DNA of 64,000 bases, from positions 1,550,001 to 1,614,000 of the forward strand of contig NZ_JUGR01000001.1 of assembly GCF_000800015.1 (NCBI RefSeq), given 5' to 3'. Each line of letters starts with the position of its first letter. The stretch's first letter is position 1. Under the pieces are notes generated by a model. The model did not search any database. It was not told where the DNA came from and was given only the letters and a program-made list of their open reading frames with translations. This document shows, one piece after another, positions 26,711 to 35,640 of the stretch. The position numbers were made by a program, and so were the translations under genes. The stretch is from Terriglobus sp. TAA 43 (GTDB taxonomy: Bacteria; Acidobacteriota; Terriglobia; Terriglobales; Acidobacteriaceae).

Positions 26711-27618
26711 CATCGGACGCCGTTATTCAGACGCACCAACTCACCATGCGCTTTGGCAAACACACTGCGCTTGCACCGCTGGATCTGGCCATCCCACGAG
26801 GATCGGTGTATGCGCTGGCAGGCCACAACGGCGCAGGCAAAACCACTTTACTGAAGCTTCTGTTGAACGTCCTTCATCCGACAGCGGGTTCTGTGACATT
26901 GCTTGGAACGGATTCCACTGAACTGACCAGCGAGATGTTCACACGCGTTGGCTATGTGGCGGAGGGCCAGGAGATGCCAGAGTGGATGACGGTGCGTGAG
27001 TTCATGGACTATCTGCAGCCGTTCTATCCAACATGGGAAGAAGGCTCGCTACTCACTGATCTTGATCTGCCGGAAGATCGGCGCATCCGCGACCTCTCAC
27101 GCGGCATGCGAATGAAGCTGGCTTTGGCCAGCGTGCTTGCGTTTCGTCCAGAACTCATCCTGATGGACGAACCCTTCTCTGGCCTTGATCCTTTGGTGCG
27201 CGATGAACTAACACGCACGCTGATTGACCGGCTTGCTACGGAAGACGGCACACCGCCAACTGTGCTGATCTCCACACATGACCTTGCAGAGATTGAGCCA
27301 TTTGCAACGCATGCAGCGATGTTGCACAACGGTCACCTGATGTTTGCTGAGCCTCTGGATATGCTGCTCGACCGCTTCCGCGAGGTCACAGTCACACTCG
27401 CAGACGGATCGCATGGTGTTCGGACGTTCCCGAAAGATTGGCTATGTCCTGAAAGCTCTGGCGCTGTTGTGCGATTCGTTCATGCCAACGGAAGTTCCGA
27501 GTCATTGCCACAACAGATTCGCAGCGCATTGCCTTCGACGCAGACGATCGAATCCACATCCATCGGGCTGCGCGAGATCTTTCTGGCTGTAACCCGCACA
27601 CAACGGAGCGTCGCATGA
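26707..27618 (+). CDS. ABC transporter ATP-binding protein, 303 aa
   Basis: AGHNGAGKTTLLKLLLNVLH is Walker A (residues 38-46); DLSRGMRMKLALASVLAFRP is the ABC signature; LILMDEPFSGLDPL is Walker B and D-loop; ISTHDLAEIEP is the switch His. The Q-loop region reads VGYVAEGQEMPEWMTVREFM. A 70-residue C-terminal extension follows. The start was set at the ATGA overlap with the GntR stop. With the GntR regulator and the downstream permease it makes a three-gene cassette like ytrAB, often linked to envelope stress or antibiotic response. Confidence 0.94.
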   Translation: MTSDAVIQTHQLTMRFGKHTALAPLDLAIPRGSVYALAGHNGAGKTTLLKLLLNVLHPTAGSVTLLGTDSTELTSEMFTRVGYVAEGQEMPEWMTVREFMDYLQPFYPTWEEGSLLTDLDLPEDRRIRDLSRGMRMKLALASVLAFRPELILMDEPFSGLDPLVRDELTRTLIDRLATEDGTPPTVLISTHDLAEIEPFATHAAMLHNGHLMFAEPLDMLLDRFREVTVTLADGSHGVRTFPKDWLCPESSGAVVRFVHANGSSESLPQQIRSALPSTQTIESTSIGLREIFLAVTRTQRSVA

Positions 27619-29075
27619 CACAGGCCCTGCACATCTTCCGTAAAGATCTTCTCCATCAGAAAGTTGATCTTGTTATCTATTTCGCGCTGCTGATGTTGAC
27701 GGGCTTCTTGGTGCCGACGGGGTGGCCTGGGCGCTGGTACTCCAACGAGATGCTGCCGCTGTTGCGATCACTATTGCAGGTGGCTGTGCCGGTGTTCTGG
27801 CTGGTGATGATTGCGCGGCTTGTGCACGAAGAGGCAATCGTAGGTGACCGGCAGTTCTGGACGACGAGGCCTTATCGCTGGAGCAGTCTGCTTGGAGCCA
27901 AGCTGCTGTTCGTGGTGGTATGCATTGCGCTGCCGCACTTTGTGATGCAGTGGTGCCTTGCCTTTTACGGCGGCGTATCGCCATTCGTACGAGGGTTCCC
28001 CATGTCAGTGGCAATGCATCTGCTCATCGTGTGGATCCCGATGTTCCTCTTTGCATGCGTTACATCCACACTCGTCTCCACCTTCTTCACCACGCTTGGA
28101 AGCGTTGTCGCTTGGATGGGAGTGGTCGCCTTCATTCTGGGCGGCAACGGTCCTGAAGCCGATGCACCGTTCGCCCGGTGGTTTCTCGCGGTCTTCTTCG
28201 CGGCTATCTTCGCATTCCTTCTGGTGCTGCTGTATCGCAAACGGTCGTTCCAGCTGGGCCGCATATTGATGGGCTCTGCCGGAGTGTTCTTTCTGCTACT
28301 GATCTTCTCGGTATCGAAGATGTCTCCTGCATCATTGGGGACGCTGCTACTGAAGGCACGCTATCGCGATGGAGCTGCACCACAGCTTCATCTGCAATAC
28401 GTTCCAGGACGCTTCTCGGGACATGCGGGCCAGAACAGCTCGTGGCTGCTTGCCGTTCCCGTTCCGATTGAACTTCTTGGTTTGCCAGAAGGACATCGTC
28501 TGCATAATGCGGCGATGCAGTACCGCCTGGAGGCGGGTGGGTATAGCTACACGTCACCATGGCGGCCTACAGCGCTGACACCGGAGGGCATGACGTTCCG
28601 CGTGCCGACATCCGTCATGGATCATGCGGGGCAGGCAGATGCGCACCTTTCCGTGTCTCTCGCTGCCGAGGAGATTGCACCTGACCAACCGCAGACTACC
28701 GCTATCCGCAACCGCTTCGCCATTCCCGGAGGAGGTAGCTGTGACGCGACCAATCCACCCTACGAGGGGCGTTCCGCCGCAACGAGCGTGGTCTGCCACT
28801 TTGCCTACTCGGTTCCGTACCCGATAGAGACCGACGCCACGATGACGCAGGCTTGCCCAGTCCCCAAGGTGCCCATGCAGGTGCCATCGTATGACGGAGG
28901 CACAGGGTTCGACCCTTTGACGCATTGGCCTGTCCGAACTGGTGCAACTGGCCCATCAAGAGGCGGAAGTTGCGAGGTACAGTCGCTGACTACAACCATC
29001 TATCGTCCTGTCACGCGCTTCCGCACGTCGCTGGACATTCCATCCATCCGACTTGCTGACTATCTTGGGCACTGA
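27615..29075 (+). CDS. ABC transporter permease, 486 aa
   Basis: Starts by ATGA overlap with the ATPase gene. Six or so hydrophobic segments fill residues 18-230 (VIYFALLMLTGFLVP, LLQVAVPVFWLVMIARLV, LLFVVVCIALPHFVMQWC, LLIVWIPMFLFACVTSTL, VVAWMGVVAFILGG, FLAVFFAAIFAFLLVLLY, ILMGSAGVFFLLLIFSV). The last 240 residues are soluble and likely extracytoplasmic, with several Cys and an Ig-like or beta-rich look. This layout is an ABC-2-type permease with a large exported domain, as in some bacitracin- or lantibiotic-type exporters. The substrate is unknown. Confidence 0.85.
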   Translation: MTQALHIFRKDLLHQKVDLVIYFALLMLTGFLVPTGWPGRWYSNEMLPLLRSLLQVAVPVFWLVMIARLVHEEAIVGDRQFWTTRPYRWSSLLGAKLLFVVVCIALPHFVMQWCLAFYGGVSPFVRGFPMSVAMHLLIVWIPMFLFACVTSTLVSTFFTTLGSVVAWMGVVAFILGGNGPEADAPFARWFLAVFFAAIFAFLLVLLYRKRSFQLGRILMGSAGVFFLLLIFSVSKMSPASLGTLLLKARYRDGAAPQLHLQYVPGRFSGHAGQNSSWLLAVPVPIELLGLPEGHRLHNAAMQYRLEAGGYSYTSPWRPTALTPEGMTFRVPTSVMDHAGQADAHLSVSLAAEEIAPDQPQTTAIRNRFAIPGGGSCDATNPPYEGRSAATSVVCHFAYSVPYPIETDATMTQACPVPKVPMQVPSYDGGTGFDPLTHWPVRTGATGPSRGGSCEVQSLTTTIYRPVTRFRTSLDIPSIRLADYLGH

Positions 29076-29119
29076 GGCTGCGCTTATACGCCCACGTTGT
29101 ATGTTGGCGACCGAAGCGT

Positions 29120-29815
29120 CTACGAGTCCTGGAACTTGATTGCGGCGTGAGTGCCGTCGCAGAACGGCTTGTTCCTGGACTCTCCGCAACGGCAGAGCGT
29201 GACGCGATTACGCACCTCATACTCGAATCCATCTGCAGAGGTGACCTGTATTCCTCCGCGCAGCCAAAGCGGCCCACTGCATTGCTGTGCCGGGTCTTCC
29301 ACCAGACCTATTGATATCGGCAACGCGTGTTCAATGGGTTGTCCTGTGGCTTTGTCCCAGGCTACGAGGCGTCCTGAAGGACAGTTATTCACCTGGTGGA
29401 TGAACAGCTCCTTGATGTGCGGACGATCGGTTCTTTCCACCTGGTTCCAGACCTGACCGTTCGGGTCGCAGAAGCGGGCGAATGCGCAGAGCTTTTCTGC
29501 GTCGGTGAGCTGAAGTACTGGACCATCCAGCACCTGCGCCTGATTGACGTAGGGTTCACGACTGGCTGTCTCCGCTCCCTTGAATCCAACCTTCGCATGT
29601 GTGCCGTCACAGAAGGGTTTTGATCCCGAATGGCCGCACCGACAGAGTGCGTAGGTCCCTTTATGGGGGATGGCCTCGCCTTCCCGCCACTCCTCAGAGC
29701 CGCCTTTAGCATCCGTGATGATGGTCTGCTTGCTGAGAGGTATGTCACCTGTGACGATGTACGGACCGTTCTCAGAGACAGTGACGCTTACCTTACCCTT
29801 CGTCGGCGAAGTCAT
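29120..29815 (-). CDS. Double CDGSH iron-sulfur protein with central Fer4_19-like segment, 231 aa
   Basis: Two CDGSH motifs are present: CRCGHSGSKPFCDGTH near residues 58-73 and CRCGESRNKPFCDGTH near 207-222. Each gives the C-x-C-x(n)-C-x3-H ligand set for one 2Fe-2S cluster with a labile His ligand. The middle section contains LCAFARFCDPNGQVW and NNCPSGRLVAWDK, four Cys arranged like the divergent 4Fe-4S (Fer4_19) domain that accompanies CDGSH proteins in bacteria. The protein is cytoplasmic and probably redox-active in electron transfer or cluster handling. It stands alone as a transcript. Confidence 0.88.
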   Translation of the reverse strand: MTSPTKGKVSVTVSENGPYIVTGDIPLSKQTIITDAKGGSEEWREGEAIPHKGTYALCRCGHSGSKPFCDGTHAKVGFKGAETASREPYVNQAQVLDGPVLQLTDAEKLCAFARFCDPNGQVWNQVERTDRPHIKELFIHQVNNCPSGRLVAWDKATGQPIEHALPISIGLVEDPAQQCSGPLWLRGGIQVTSADGFEYEVRNRVTLCRCGESRNKPFCDGTHAAIKFQDS

Positions 29816-29901
29816 GGATCAGCTCCCTGTGATGAACCTTGCTGAAGCATTAGCGCGACAGCCTTCGGTGGCATCAATATATTCCCGAGTCGCCTAAAAG
29901 C

Positions 29902-29929
29902 ACAGAGGCGGCCCTTAGGCCGCCTCTGT
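29902..29929. terminator. Hairpin between divergent and tandem genes
   Basis: ACAGAGGCGGCC pairs with GGCCGCCTCTGT over a 4-nt loop, just 3' of the DUF427 gene on the minus strand (stop at 29951). It probably terminates that gene before the CDGSH promoter; the T-run is short. Confidence 0.7.
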
Positions 29930-29950
29930 CAATACTGAGTCGTCGGATAA

Positions 29951-30235
29951 CTACTTAGAGACTTCTACGCCGCGCCAGAAGGCGATGTGGTGCTTTACCT
30001 GTCGCGCCGCGGGCTTGGGATCGGGGTAGTACCAGGCAGCGTCGGGATTCTCCTGGCCATCGACCAGCAGGGTAAAGTAGCGCGCCTGACCCTTCCACGG
30101 GCAGGACGAGGAGGTGGAACTGGGGCGCAGGAATTCGCGCTTCACCGTCTCCTCGGGGAAGTAAACATTGCCTTCAACGGTTTCGAAGCTCTCGCTTTCG
30201 GCCACCGTCTGGCCATTCCAGATTGCCTTTGCCAT
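29951..30235 (-). CDS. DUF427-domain protein, 94 aa
   Basis: MAKAIWNGQTVAESESFETV, VYFPEETVKREFLRPSSTSS and SCPWKGQARYFTLLVDGQ, then AAWYYPDPKPAARQVKHHIA and FWRGVEV are all hallmarks of the DUF427 beta-rich fold (the conserved Cys-Pro-Trp-Lys-Gly and Ala-x-x-Tyr-x-x-Pro). The family is widespread in soil bacteria and fungi without a known reaction. ATG 30235 was preferred to a TTG six codons upstream because GGAG then precedes it by 12 nt and the family starts near MAKAIW. Confidence 0.9.
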   Translation of the reverse strand: MAKAIWNGQTVAESESFETVEGNVYFPEETVKREFLRPSSTSSSCPWKGQARYFTLLVDGQENPDAAWYYPDPKPAARQVKHHIAFWRGVEVSK

Positions 30236-30898
30236 TGCTGACTTTTTCTCCAAAGAAATCGACCGGGCGAAACTCTACAAGCACCCGTCGGGATGCGCAG
30301 CGCGGCCCAAAGTTCGGGCCTTCTACTAGGGTATCAGTCCTGTGGATTAGATGGAAGATGGTCCCTGTCGGATTCAGACCTTGGTACCCTCCCCCTCCCC
30401 CCTGTTTTCTAAAATCGTCTTTCTATTGGGTTTACGGAGCCAGTGGCTGTAAAATCGTCTTCCTATTGGAGTTAGAGGCAAAATCTTCTATCTAAAGGAG
30501 TTAGCCGCGACGTCTCCCGACCGGCAAAGCCCTGCGAATCAGTCCTTTCTCTATTTTAGAAGTTTGGAAGAAATACCATGCCAACTCTATTTCTTTTGGT
30601 TTGTTTGACTTGAGTGACATCAGGGCTTGACAGGTTTCTCCGGTAGTTCCCAAAGGCAGCCAGTCTTAGCGGCCTGCTATACGCGGATATGACTTGCGCC
30701 ATGCGCCTCAGATTTTCTTTGGAACGCAGGGCCTTTCTTTTGACAGCGCATCACCCAAGAGATAGGTTGTGTTCAAGCGCGAAGGGCGCATCCGGTCCGC
30801 GGAAAGGGCAGTGCCCACCTTACCAATTGATGCTGTAACGAAACTTCTTTCGTGCCTGATGAGAGCGGACTCCAGGCGAACCGTGAAAGGAGCTTCGT
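30236..30898. repeat. Gene-free stretch with a three-copy degenerate repeat and a C/G-run
   Basis: No convincing gene lies in these 660 bases, which are visibly more AT-rich than their surroundings. At 30388-30402 there is a pyrimidine tract (CCCTCCCCCTCCCCC; on the other strand runs of G able to form a quadruplex). It is followed by three related units that begin AAAATCGTCTTTCTATTGGG (30411), AAAATCGTCTTCCTATTGGA (30451) and AAAATCTTCTATCTAAAGGA (30480), the last two continuing GTTAG. The layout (G/C-run then short tandem units) looks like a dispersed intergenic repeat rather than a promoter. The ankyrin gene's own ribosome binding site is AAGGAG at 30887-30892. Confidence 0.65.
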
Positions 30899-32506
30899 AT
30901 GACCGCTAAACAATCCCCTTCGCTTTCCGGCCTGCCTGCCCGTCCAGACCTGGACCAGTACAAAAAGCAGGCGAAAGAACTCCTGAAACAACTGAAGATT
31001 GGTAATGCTGCCGCAGTCTCGCGCGTTCATGCGCAGGTGGCTGTGCCTTCCCTCGAAAGCCTAGGACTGAGCGACGCCCAGTTTGTGATTGCCCGTGAAC
31101 ATGGTTTCGCAAGCTGGCCAAAGTTTGCGCGGGAGATCGAGCGACGCAGGTTACAACTCCTTGTTGAAACGCAGGGACCGGTTGCGGCCTTCCTGATTGC
31201 CGCCAGTGTGCCGGTGGGCGGGGCTGGTCACACGTCAGGAAACCTGATTGGCGCTGATGAGCTGCTTGCGACGCATCCGGAGATTTGTAACGCAAGCATC
31301 TATGTGGCAGCGGTGCTGGGCGACGCCACCGAAGTTCGGCGATGGCTGAGTGAGGATGCTTCCCTGGCGACCGCCAAGGGTGGTCCGCATGGGTGGGATG
31401 CTTTGACCTACCTTTGCTTCTCGCACCATCTGCGTCTCGACAAGACGAAGAGCGAGGACCTGGTGGAGACCGCGCGGCTTCTTCTGGAAGCGGGTGCCGA
31501 TGCCAAGACCGGATGGTGGGAGACGGAGACTGGCGAGGAGCGCAACTTTTGGGAGAGCGCCATCTACGGCGCGGCCGGCATTGCACAGCATGCCGAGCTG
31601 ACTCGGCTTTTGCTGGAATACGGCGCTGATCCGAATGATGAAGAGACGCCGTACCACGTACCTGAGAGCTACGACCTGAGCGTGTTGCGTGTGCTACTGG
31701 AGAGTGGTGCGTTGCAGCCGGAGAGCCTGACGACGATGCTGCTGCGTAAAGCCGACTGGCATGACCATGACGGCATCAAGCTGTTGCTGGAACATGGGGC
31801 AGAGCCCAGCCGCGCAACGCGGTGGGGCTATACAGCGCTGCATCAGGCGATCCGACGGGACAATGCGCTGGCCAACATCCGGCTAATGCTGGAACACGGT
31901 GGCGATATGTCACTTGCCGATAAGGATGGTCACACCGGATTTGCGTTGGCTGCGCGGCGTGGGCGCAGCGATGTTCTGGCGTTGTTGAAAGAGCGTGGCA
32001 TTGCGATTGAGGTTACGGGTGTGGATGGGTTGCTGGCGGCTTGTGCCTTAGGGGATAAGGCCACGGCGCACTCGATTGCAAGGGAAGATGCGGCAGCACT
32101 GCAGCGGCTGAAGGCGCATGAAGGAACGTTCCTGGCGGAGTTTGCAGGGACGGGGTGCCGCGAGGGAGTGAAGCTTCTGCTGGATTTGGGAGTGGACGTG
32201 TCGGCCCGGTATGCAGGCGATGGCTACTACCAGATTGCAAAAGACAGCACTGCTCTGCATGTAGCCGCATGGAAGGCCTGGCCGCAAACCGCAAAGCTGC
32301 TGATCGAACGCGGATGCCCCGTACATGCGCTGGATAGCTGGGGACGAACTGCACTGCAACTTGCAGTAAAGGCCTGCGTGGATTCTTACTGGATGAACCG
32401 CCGCACGCCGGAGATTGTGAAGATGCTGCTGGAGGCGGGAGCCTCAAAGGAAGGTATCTCGTTGCCGACCGGCTATGACGAGATTGATGTGTTGCTGGGC
32501 GGCTGA
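30899..32506 (+). CDS. Ankyrin-repeat protein, 535 aa
   Basis: An N-terminal 75-residue helical region (ARPDLDQYKKQAKELLKQLK, VIAREHGFASWPKFAREIER) is typical of bacterial ankyrin proteins. It precedes about eight to ten ankyrin units, for example ARLLLEAGADAKTGWW, LTRLLLEYGADPNDEE, IKLLLEHGAEPSRATRWGYT, ALHQAIRRDNALANIRLMLE, VKLLLDLGVDVSARYAGDG and AKLLIERGCPVHALDSWGRT. No signal peptide or catalytic domain is seen, so it is probably a cytoplasmic protein-protein interaction scaffold. It ends before a bidirectional terminator shared with topA. Confidence 0.93.
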   Translation: MTAKQSPSLSGLPARPDLDQYKKQAKELLKQLKIGNAAAVSRVHAQVAVPSLESLGLSDAQFVIAREHGFASWPKFAREIERRRLQLLVETQGPVAAFLIAASVPVGGAGHTSGNLIGADELLATHPEICNASIYVAAVLGDATEVRRWLSEDASLATAKGGPHGWDALTYLCFSHHLRLDKTKSEDLVETARLLLEAGADAKTGWWETETGEERNFWESAIYGAAGIAQHAELTRLLLEYGADPNDEETPYHVPESYDLSVLRVLLESGALQPESLTTMLLRKADWHDHDGIKLLLEHGAEPSRATRWGYTALHQAIRRDNALANIRLMLEHGGDMSLADKDGHTGFALAARRGRSDVLALLKERGIAIEVTGVDGLLAACALGDKATAHSIAREDAAALQRLKAHEGTFLAEFAGTGCREGVKLLLDLGVDVSARYAGDGYYQIAKDSTALHVAAWKAWPQTAKLLIERGCPVHALDSWGRTALQLAVKACVDSYWMNRRTPEIVKMLLEAGASKEGISLPTGYDEIDVLLGG

Positions 32507-32523
32507 CCTTCGCTGGTAACGGC

Positions 32524-32558
32524 GAAGCCCCGAATCCGTTTGGCGAATTCGGGGCTTC
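32524..32558. terminator. Bidirectional terminator between ankyrin gene and topA
   Basis: GAAGCCCCGAAT pairs with ATTCGGGGCTTC across an 11-nt loop between two convergent genes. Confidence 0.85.
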
Positions 32559-32583
32559 GATGTTTTGGCTAACAGCTAGATGC

Positions 32584-35421
32584 TTACGCTACCGATTCCA
32601 CGATGGGCCGCGTTGCGTTCGGGTCCGGGCGCTGGAGGGTTGGGATTTCTACCGGCGCTTTGGCTTCGATCTTGCGGTTGGTCTTGTGGTCGTAGTCGCA
32701 GGTGATGGGATCTTCCACCGGCTCCTCAACCTTGGCACCCTTCTTTGGGCGGCGCTTGGGTAGGGCGTCGTGGTTGTGCGGGCAGACCTCGTGGATGTAG
32801 CCGTCCTGCTTGTTGGGCACTTCGATTAGGTATGACGAGTTGCCCTTGGGGCACGGCTTGGCGATCAGCTTCTGGTTGCTGCTGAAGTCGCACTTGGGAT
32901 AGTTTGTGCAGCCGTAGAAGACGTTGCCCATTTTCGACTTGCGTTCGGCGATGGGCGCTCCGTCCTTCGGGCATGGGACGTCAAGCAGTACCTGCTTCAC
33001 GTACTTGCACTTGGGATAGCCGGAGCACGAGGTGAACTCGCCGTAGGCACCCTGGCGCTTGACCAGTTCCATGCCGCACTGCGGGCAGGGTTCGCCGGTG
33101 GGTTCTGGCGGTTTCTGCTGGACCTTCTGGTTCAGGCGGCGCACCGTTTTGCAGGGCGGGTCGGCGCTGTAGTCCGGGCAGGACATGAAGGGACCCCACG
33201 GGCCGTTCTTCAGGACCATCTGCTTGCCGCAGTTTTCGCAGAACTCCTCTTCCTCGGTGTCGCCTGCTTCCATGGCGGCGAGGTCGGGCTTGTCTGCGAA
33301 GTTTTCCTTGGTGAAGTCGCAGCTTACGGGGTCGATGAGGATGCTCTTGCCGCGTTCCGCAGCAACCTTGAGGGCTGAGAGCAGTTCCTTATCGCTGTGG
33401 ACTTCCTCGCTGGAGGCCTCTGCGTCGTCCACCATGCCCTTGACGGTGATGGGATAGGTAAAGGCATCGGTGACGCGCTTGACGACCGCCTTGGCGTCTT
33501 TCTTGAAGGCGGAGACGGCAATGGTCTTCGGCTTGGTCTTCGTGAAATTGCTACACGAATAGAACGAGCCAAACTTGCCCCACTTGAGGACGAGCGGCGA
33601 GCCGCACTTTTCACAGACTTCTTCTGTGGGGTGTTCCATCCGCTTGATGTCTTCCATGGACTTTTCGGCGACCTTGATTTCGTCGCTGAGATGGCCGTAG
33701 AAACCGCCGAGCAGATCGGTCCACTTCTCGTTGCCCGCTTCGATTTCGTCGAGCTCGTCTTCGAGCTTGCGGGTGTAGTCCATGTCGAAGATGTATGGGA
33801 AGTTCTTCACCAGCAACGTGGTGACGACCATACCGATTTCGGTGGGCACGAACTTGCGCGCGAGCTTCTTGACGTAGTCGCGGTCCTGGATGGTGTTGAT
33901 GATGGACGCGTAGGTGCTGGGGCGGCCGATGCCGCGCTCTTCCAGTTCCTTGACCAGCGATGCTTCGTTGAAGCGCGGCGGCGGTTCGGTGAACTTCTGT
34001 TCTGTGACAACGCCGAGCAGGTCGAGGGCATCGCCACTCTTGAGGCCGGGCAGGCTCACGCCACCCTCATCAGCATCTTCGGACTTGGTTTCCTGCGCGC
34101 TAGTTCCCTGGTTGGGATTATTGACGCGGAGGAAGCCGTCAAATTTCAGCACAGAACCGGAGACGCGCACGGAGTAGGTCTTGTCACCACGACCGGTGAT
34201 GTCGACGTTGGTCTGGTCGTAGACGGCAGGCGTCATCTGCGAGGCGACGAAGCGCGACCAGATGAGGTTATAGAGGCGGAACTGCTCGTCGCTGAGGTAC
34301 TTGCGGATGCTGTCCGGCGTGTACGCGACGTTGGTGGGACGGATGGCTTCGTGGGCGTCCTGCGCGTCCTTCTTGCCCTTGAACTGGTTGGGCTTTTCGG
34401 GCAGGTAGTCCTTGCCGAGCGTCTTAATGTAGTCACGCGCCATGTCGATGGCGACGGGGGCCACACGCGTGCTGTCGGTACGCATGTAGGTGATGAGGCC
34501 GACGGTACCTTCGTTGCCGATCTCAATGCCTTCGTAGAGGCGCTGGGCGACGCCCATGGTGCGCTTGACGTTGAAGCCGAGACGGTTGGAGGCCTGCTGC
34601 TGGAGCTGGCTCGTCGAGAAGGGCGCGGGGGCGTAGCGGCGGCGTTCCTTCGCCTCTACCGAGGCAACGGACCACTTTGCCTTCTCCATGCCTGCCTTGA
34701 CTGTGGCGGCGGTTGCGCCGTCGGGAAGGGCCGGTGGACTTACTGTGTCGACGCTGATCTTGGTGCCGTCGATGGCGTAGAGGCGGGCGAGGAACTCCTG
34801 CTTCTTGCCGGCGGGGGTCAGCTTCGCGTCGACGGGCCAGTATTCGACGGGGTTGAAGGCCTTGATTTCGTTTTCGCGGTCGACGATGAGGCGGAGCGCC
34901 ACCGTCTGCACGCGTCCGGCGGAGAGACCGCGGCGAACCTTATCCCAGAGCAGGGGCGAGATTTCGTAGCCCACCAGGCGGTCGAGGACGCGGCGCGTCT
35001 GCTGCGCGAGCATCAGGTTCTGGTCGACGTCGCGGGCCCGCTTGAAGGCGTCGGTAACGGCCGCCTTGGTGATTTCGTTGAACGTGACGCGCTGAATCTT
35101 GCCTGAGCTCTTAATGGATGGCTTAAGCTGCCACTGAAGATGCGCGGCGATGGCCTCGCCTTCGCGGTCAGGATCGGGCGCCAGATAGACGGCGTCGGCC
35201 TTGGCGGCGAGCTTCTTCAGGCGGTCGACGAGCTTTTCCTTGCCAGGCGAGATGATGAGCTTGGGCTCAAAAGTACGCTTCTTCAGTTCGACGCCAATGT
35301 CGTTCTTCGGCAGGTCCATGATGTGGCCCAGCGAGGCCTCCACCGTGAAATCGTTGCCGAGATATTTGTTGATCGTCTTCGCCTTTGCCGGCGATTCCAC
35401 GATCACGAGATTCTTTGCCAT
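32584..35421 (-). CDS. topA: DNA topoisomerase I, 945 aa
   Basis: Type IA topoisomerase relaxing negative supercoils. MAKNLVIVESPAKAKTINKY is the Toprim start; PDPDREGEAIAAHLQWQL contains the DxDxE-type metal site; VGLITYMRTDSTR holds catalytic Tyr312; RPSTYASIINTIQDRDYV is the typical C-terminal core motif. The tail has four or more Cys4 zinc ribbons (CEKCGSPLVLKWGKFGSFYS, CENCGKQMVLKNGPWGPFMS, CPQCGMELVKRQGAYGEFTS, CPKDGAPIAERKSKMGNVFY), followed by a basic region. Length (945) is slightly above the usual 800-900 because of the zinc-ribbon tail. It lies downstream of dprA on the same strand, the common dprA-topA order, with a 219-nt gap. Confidence 0.97.
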   Translation of the reverse strand: MAKNLVIVESPAKAKTINKYLGNDFTVEASLGHIMDLPKNDIGVELKKRTFEPKLIISPGKEKLVDRLKKLAAKADAVYLAPDPDREGEAIAAHLQWQLKPSIKSSGKIQRVTFNEITKAAVTDAFKRARDVDQNLMLAQQTRRVLDRLVGYEISPLLWDKVRRGLSAGRVQTVALRLIVDRENEIKAFNPVEYWPVDAKLTPAGKKQEFLARLYAIDGTKISVDTVSPPALPDGATAATVKAGMEKAKWSVASVEAKERRRYAPAPFSTSQLQQQASNRLGFNVKRTMGVAQRLYEGIEIGNEGTVGLITYMRTDSTRVAPVAIDMARDYIKTLGKDYLPEKPNQFKGKKDAQDAHEAIRPTNVAYTPDSIRKYLSDEQFRLYNLIWSRFVASQMTPAVYDQTNVDITGRGDKTYSVRVSGSVLKFDGFLRVNNPNQGTSAQETKSEDADEGGVSLPGLKSGDALDLLGVVTEQKFTEPPPRFNEASLVKELEERGIGRPSTYASIINTIQDRDYVKKLARKFVPTEIGMVVTTLLVKNFPYIFDMDYTRKLEDELDEIEAGNEKWTDLLGGFYGHLSDEIKVAEKSMEDIKRMEHPTEEVCEKCGSPLVLKWGKFGSFYSCSNFTKTKPKTIAVSAFKKDAKAVVKRVTDAFTYPITVKGMVDDAEASSEEVHSDKELLSALKVAAERGKSILIDPVSCDFTKENFADKPDLAAMEAGDTEEEEFCENCGKQMVLKNGPWGPFMSCPDYSADPPCKTVRRLNQKVQQKPPEPTGEPCPQCGMELVKRQGAYGEFTSCSGYPKCKYVKQVLLDVPCPKDGAPIAERKSKMGNVFYGCTNYPKCDFSSNQKLIAKPCPKGNSSYLIEVPNKQDGYIHEVCPHNHDALPKRRPKKGAKVEEPVEDPITCDYDHKTNRKIEAKAPVEIPTLQRPDPNATRPIVESVA

Positions 35422-35640
35422 AACACTTCCTGAACTTCCTGGAGCGTTCTTCGCGCTCCCTTGCAGGACCGAAACCGCCCGCCCGGCAGCCCTGCCCTTT
35501 TCAACGTCACTACTCAGTGTGAGAACCTAACACGGTTTAAGACGAACGTCACGCACAGCCAACCTTCCCTTCGACTCTTACGGATCGAAAAAGTCGCAAG
35601 TTCCGTTATTCGGGAGGGGTTTTCCACAGAGGTTCGACGG

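Noticed and set aside
33397-35106. 569-codon plus-strand frame antisense to topA
   Set aside because: It mirrors the codon pattern of topA (long antisense frames are common in GC-rich genes), has no recognisable domains and an acidic Val/Gly/Asp-biased composition, whereas the minus strand encodes a canonical topoisomerase.
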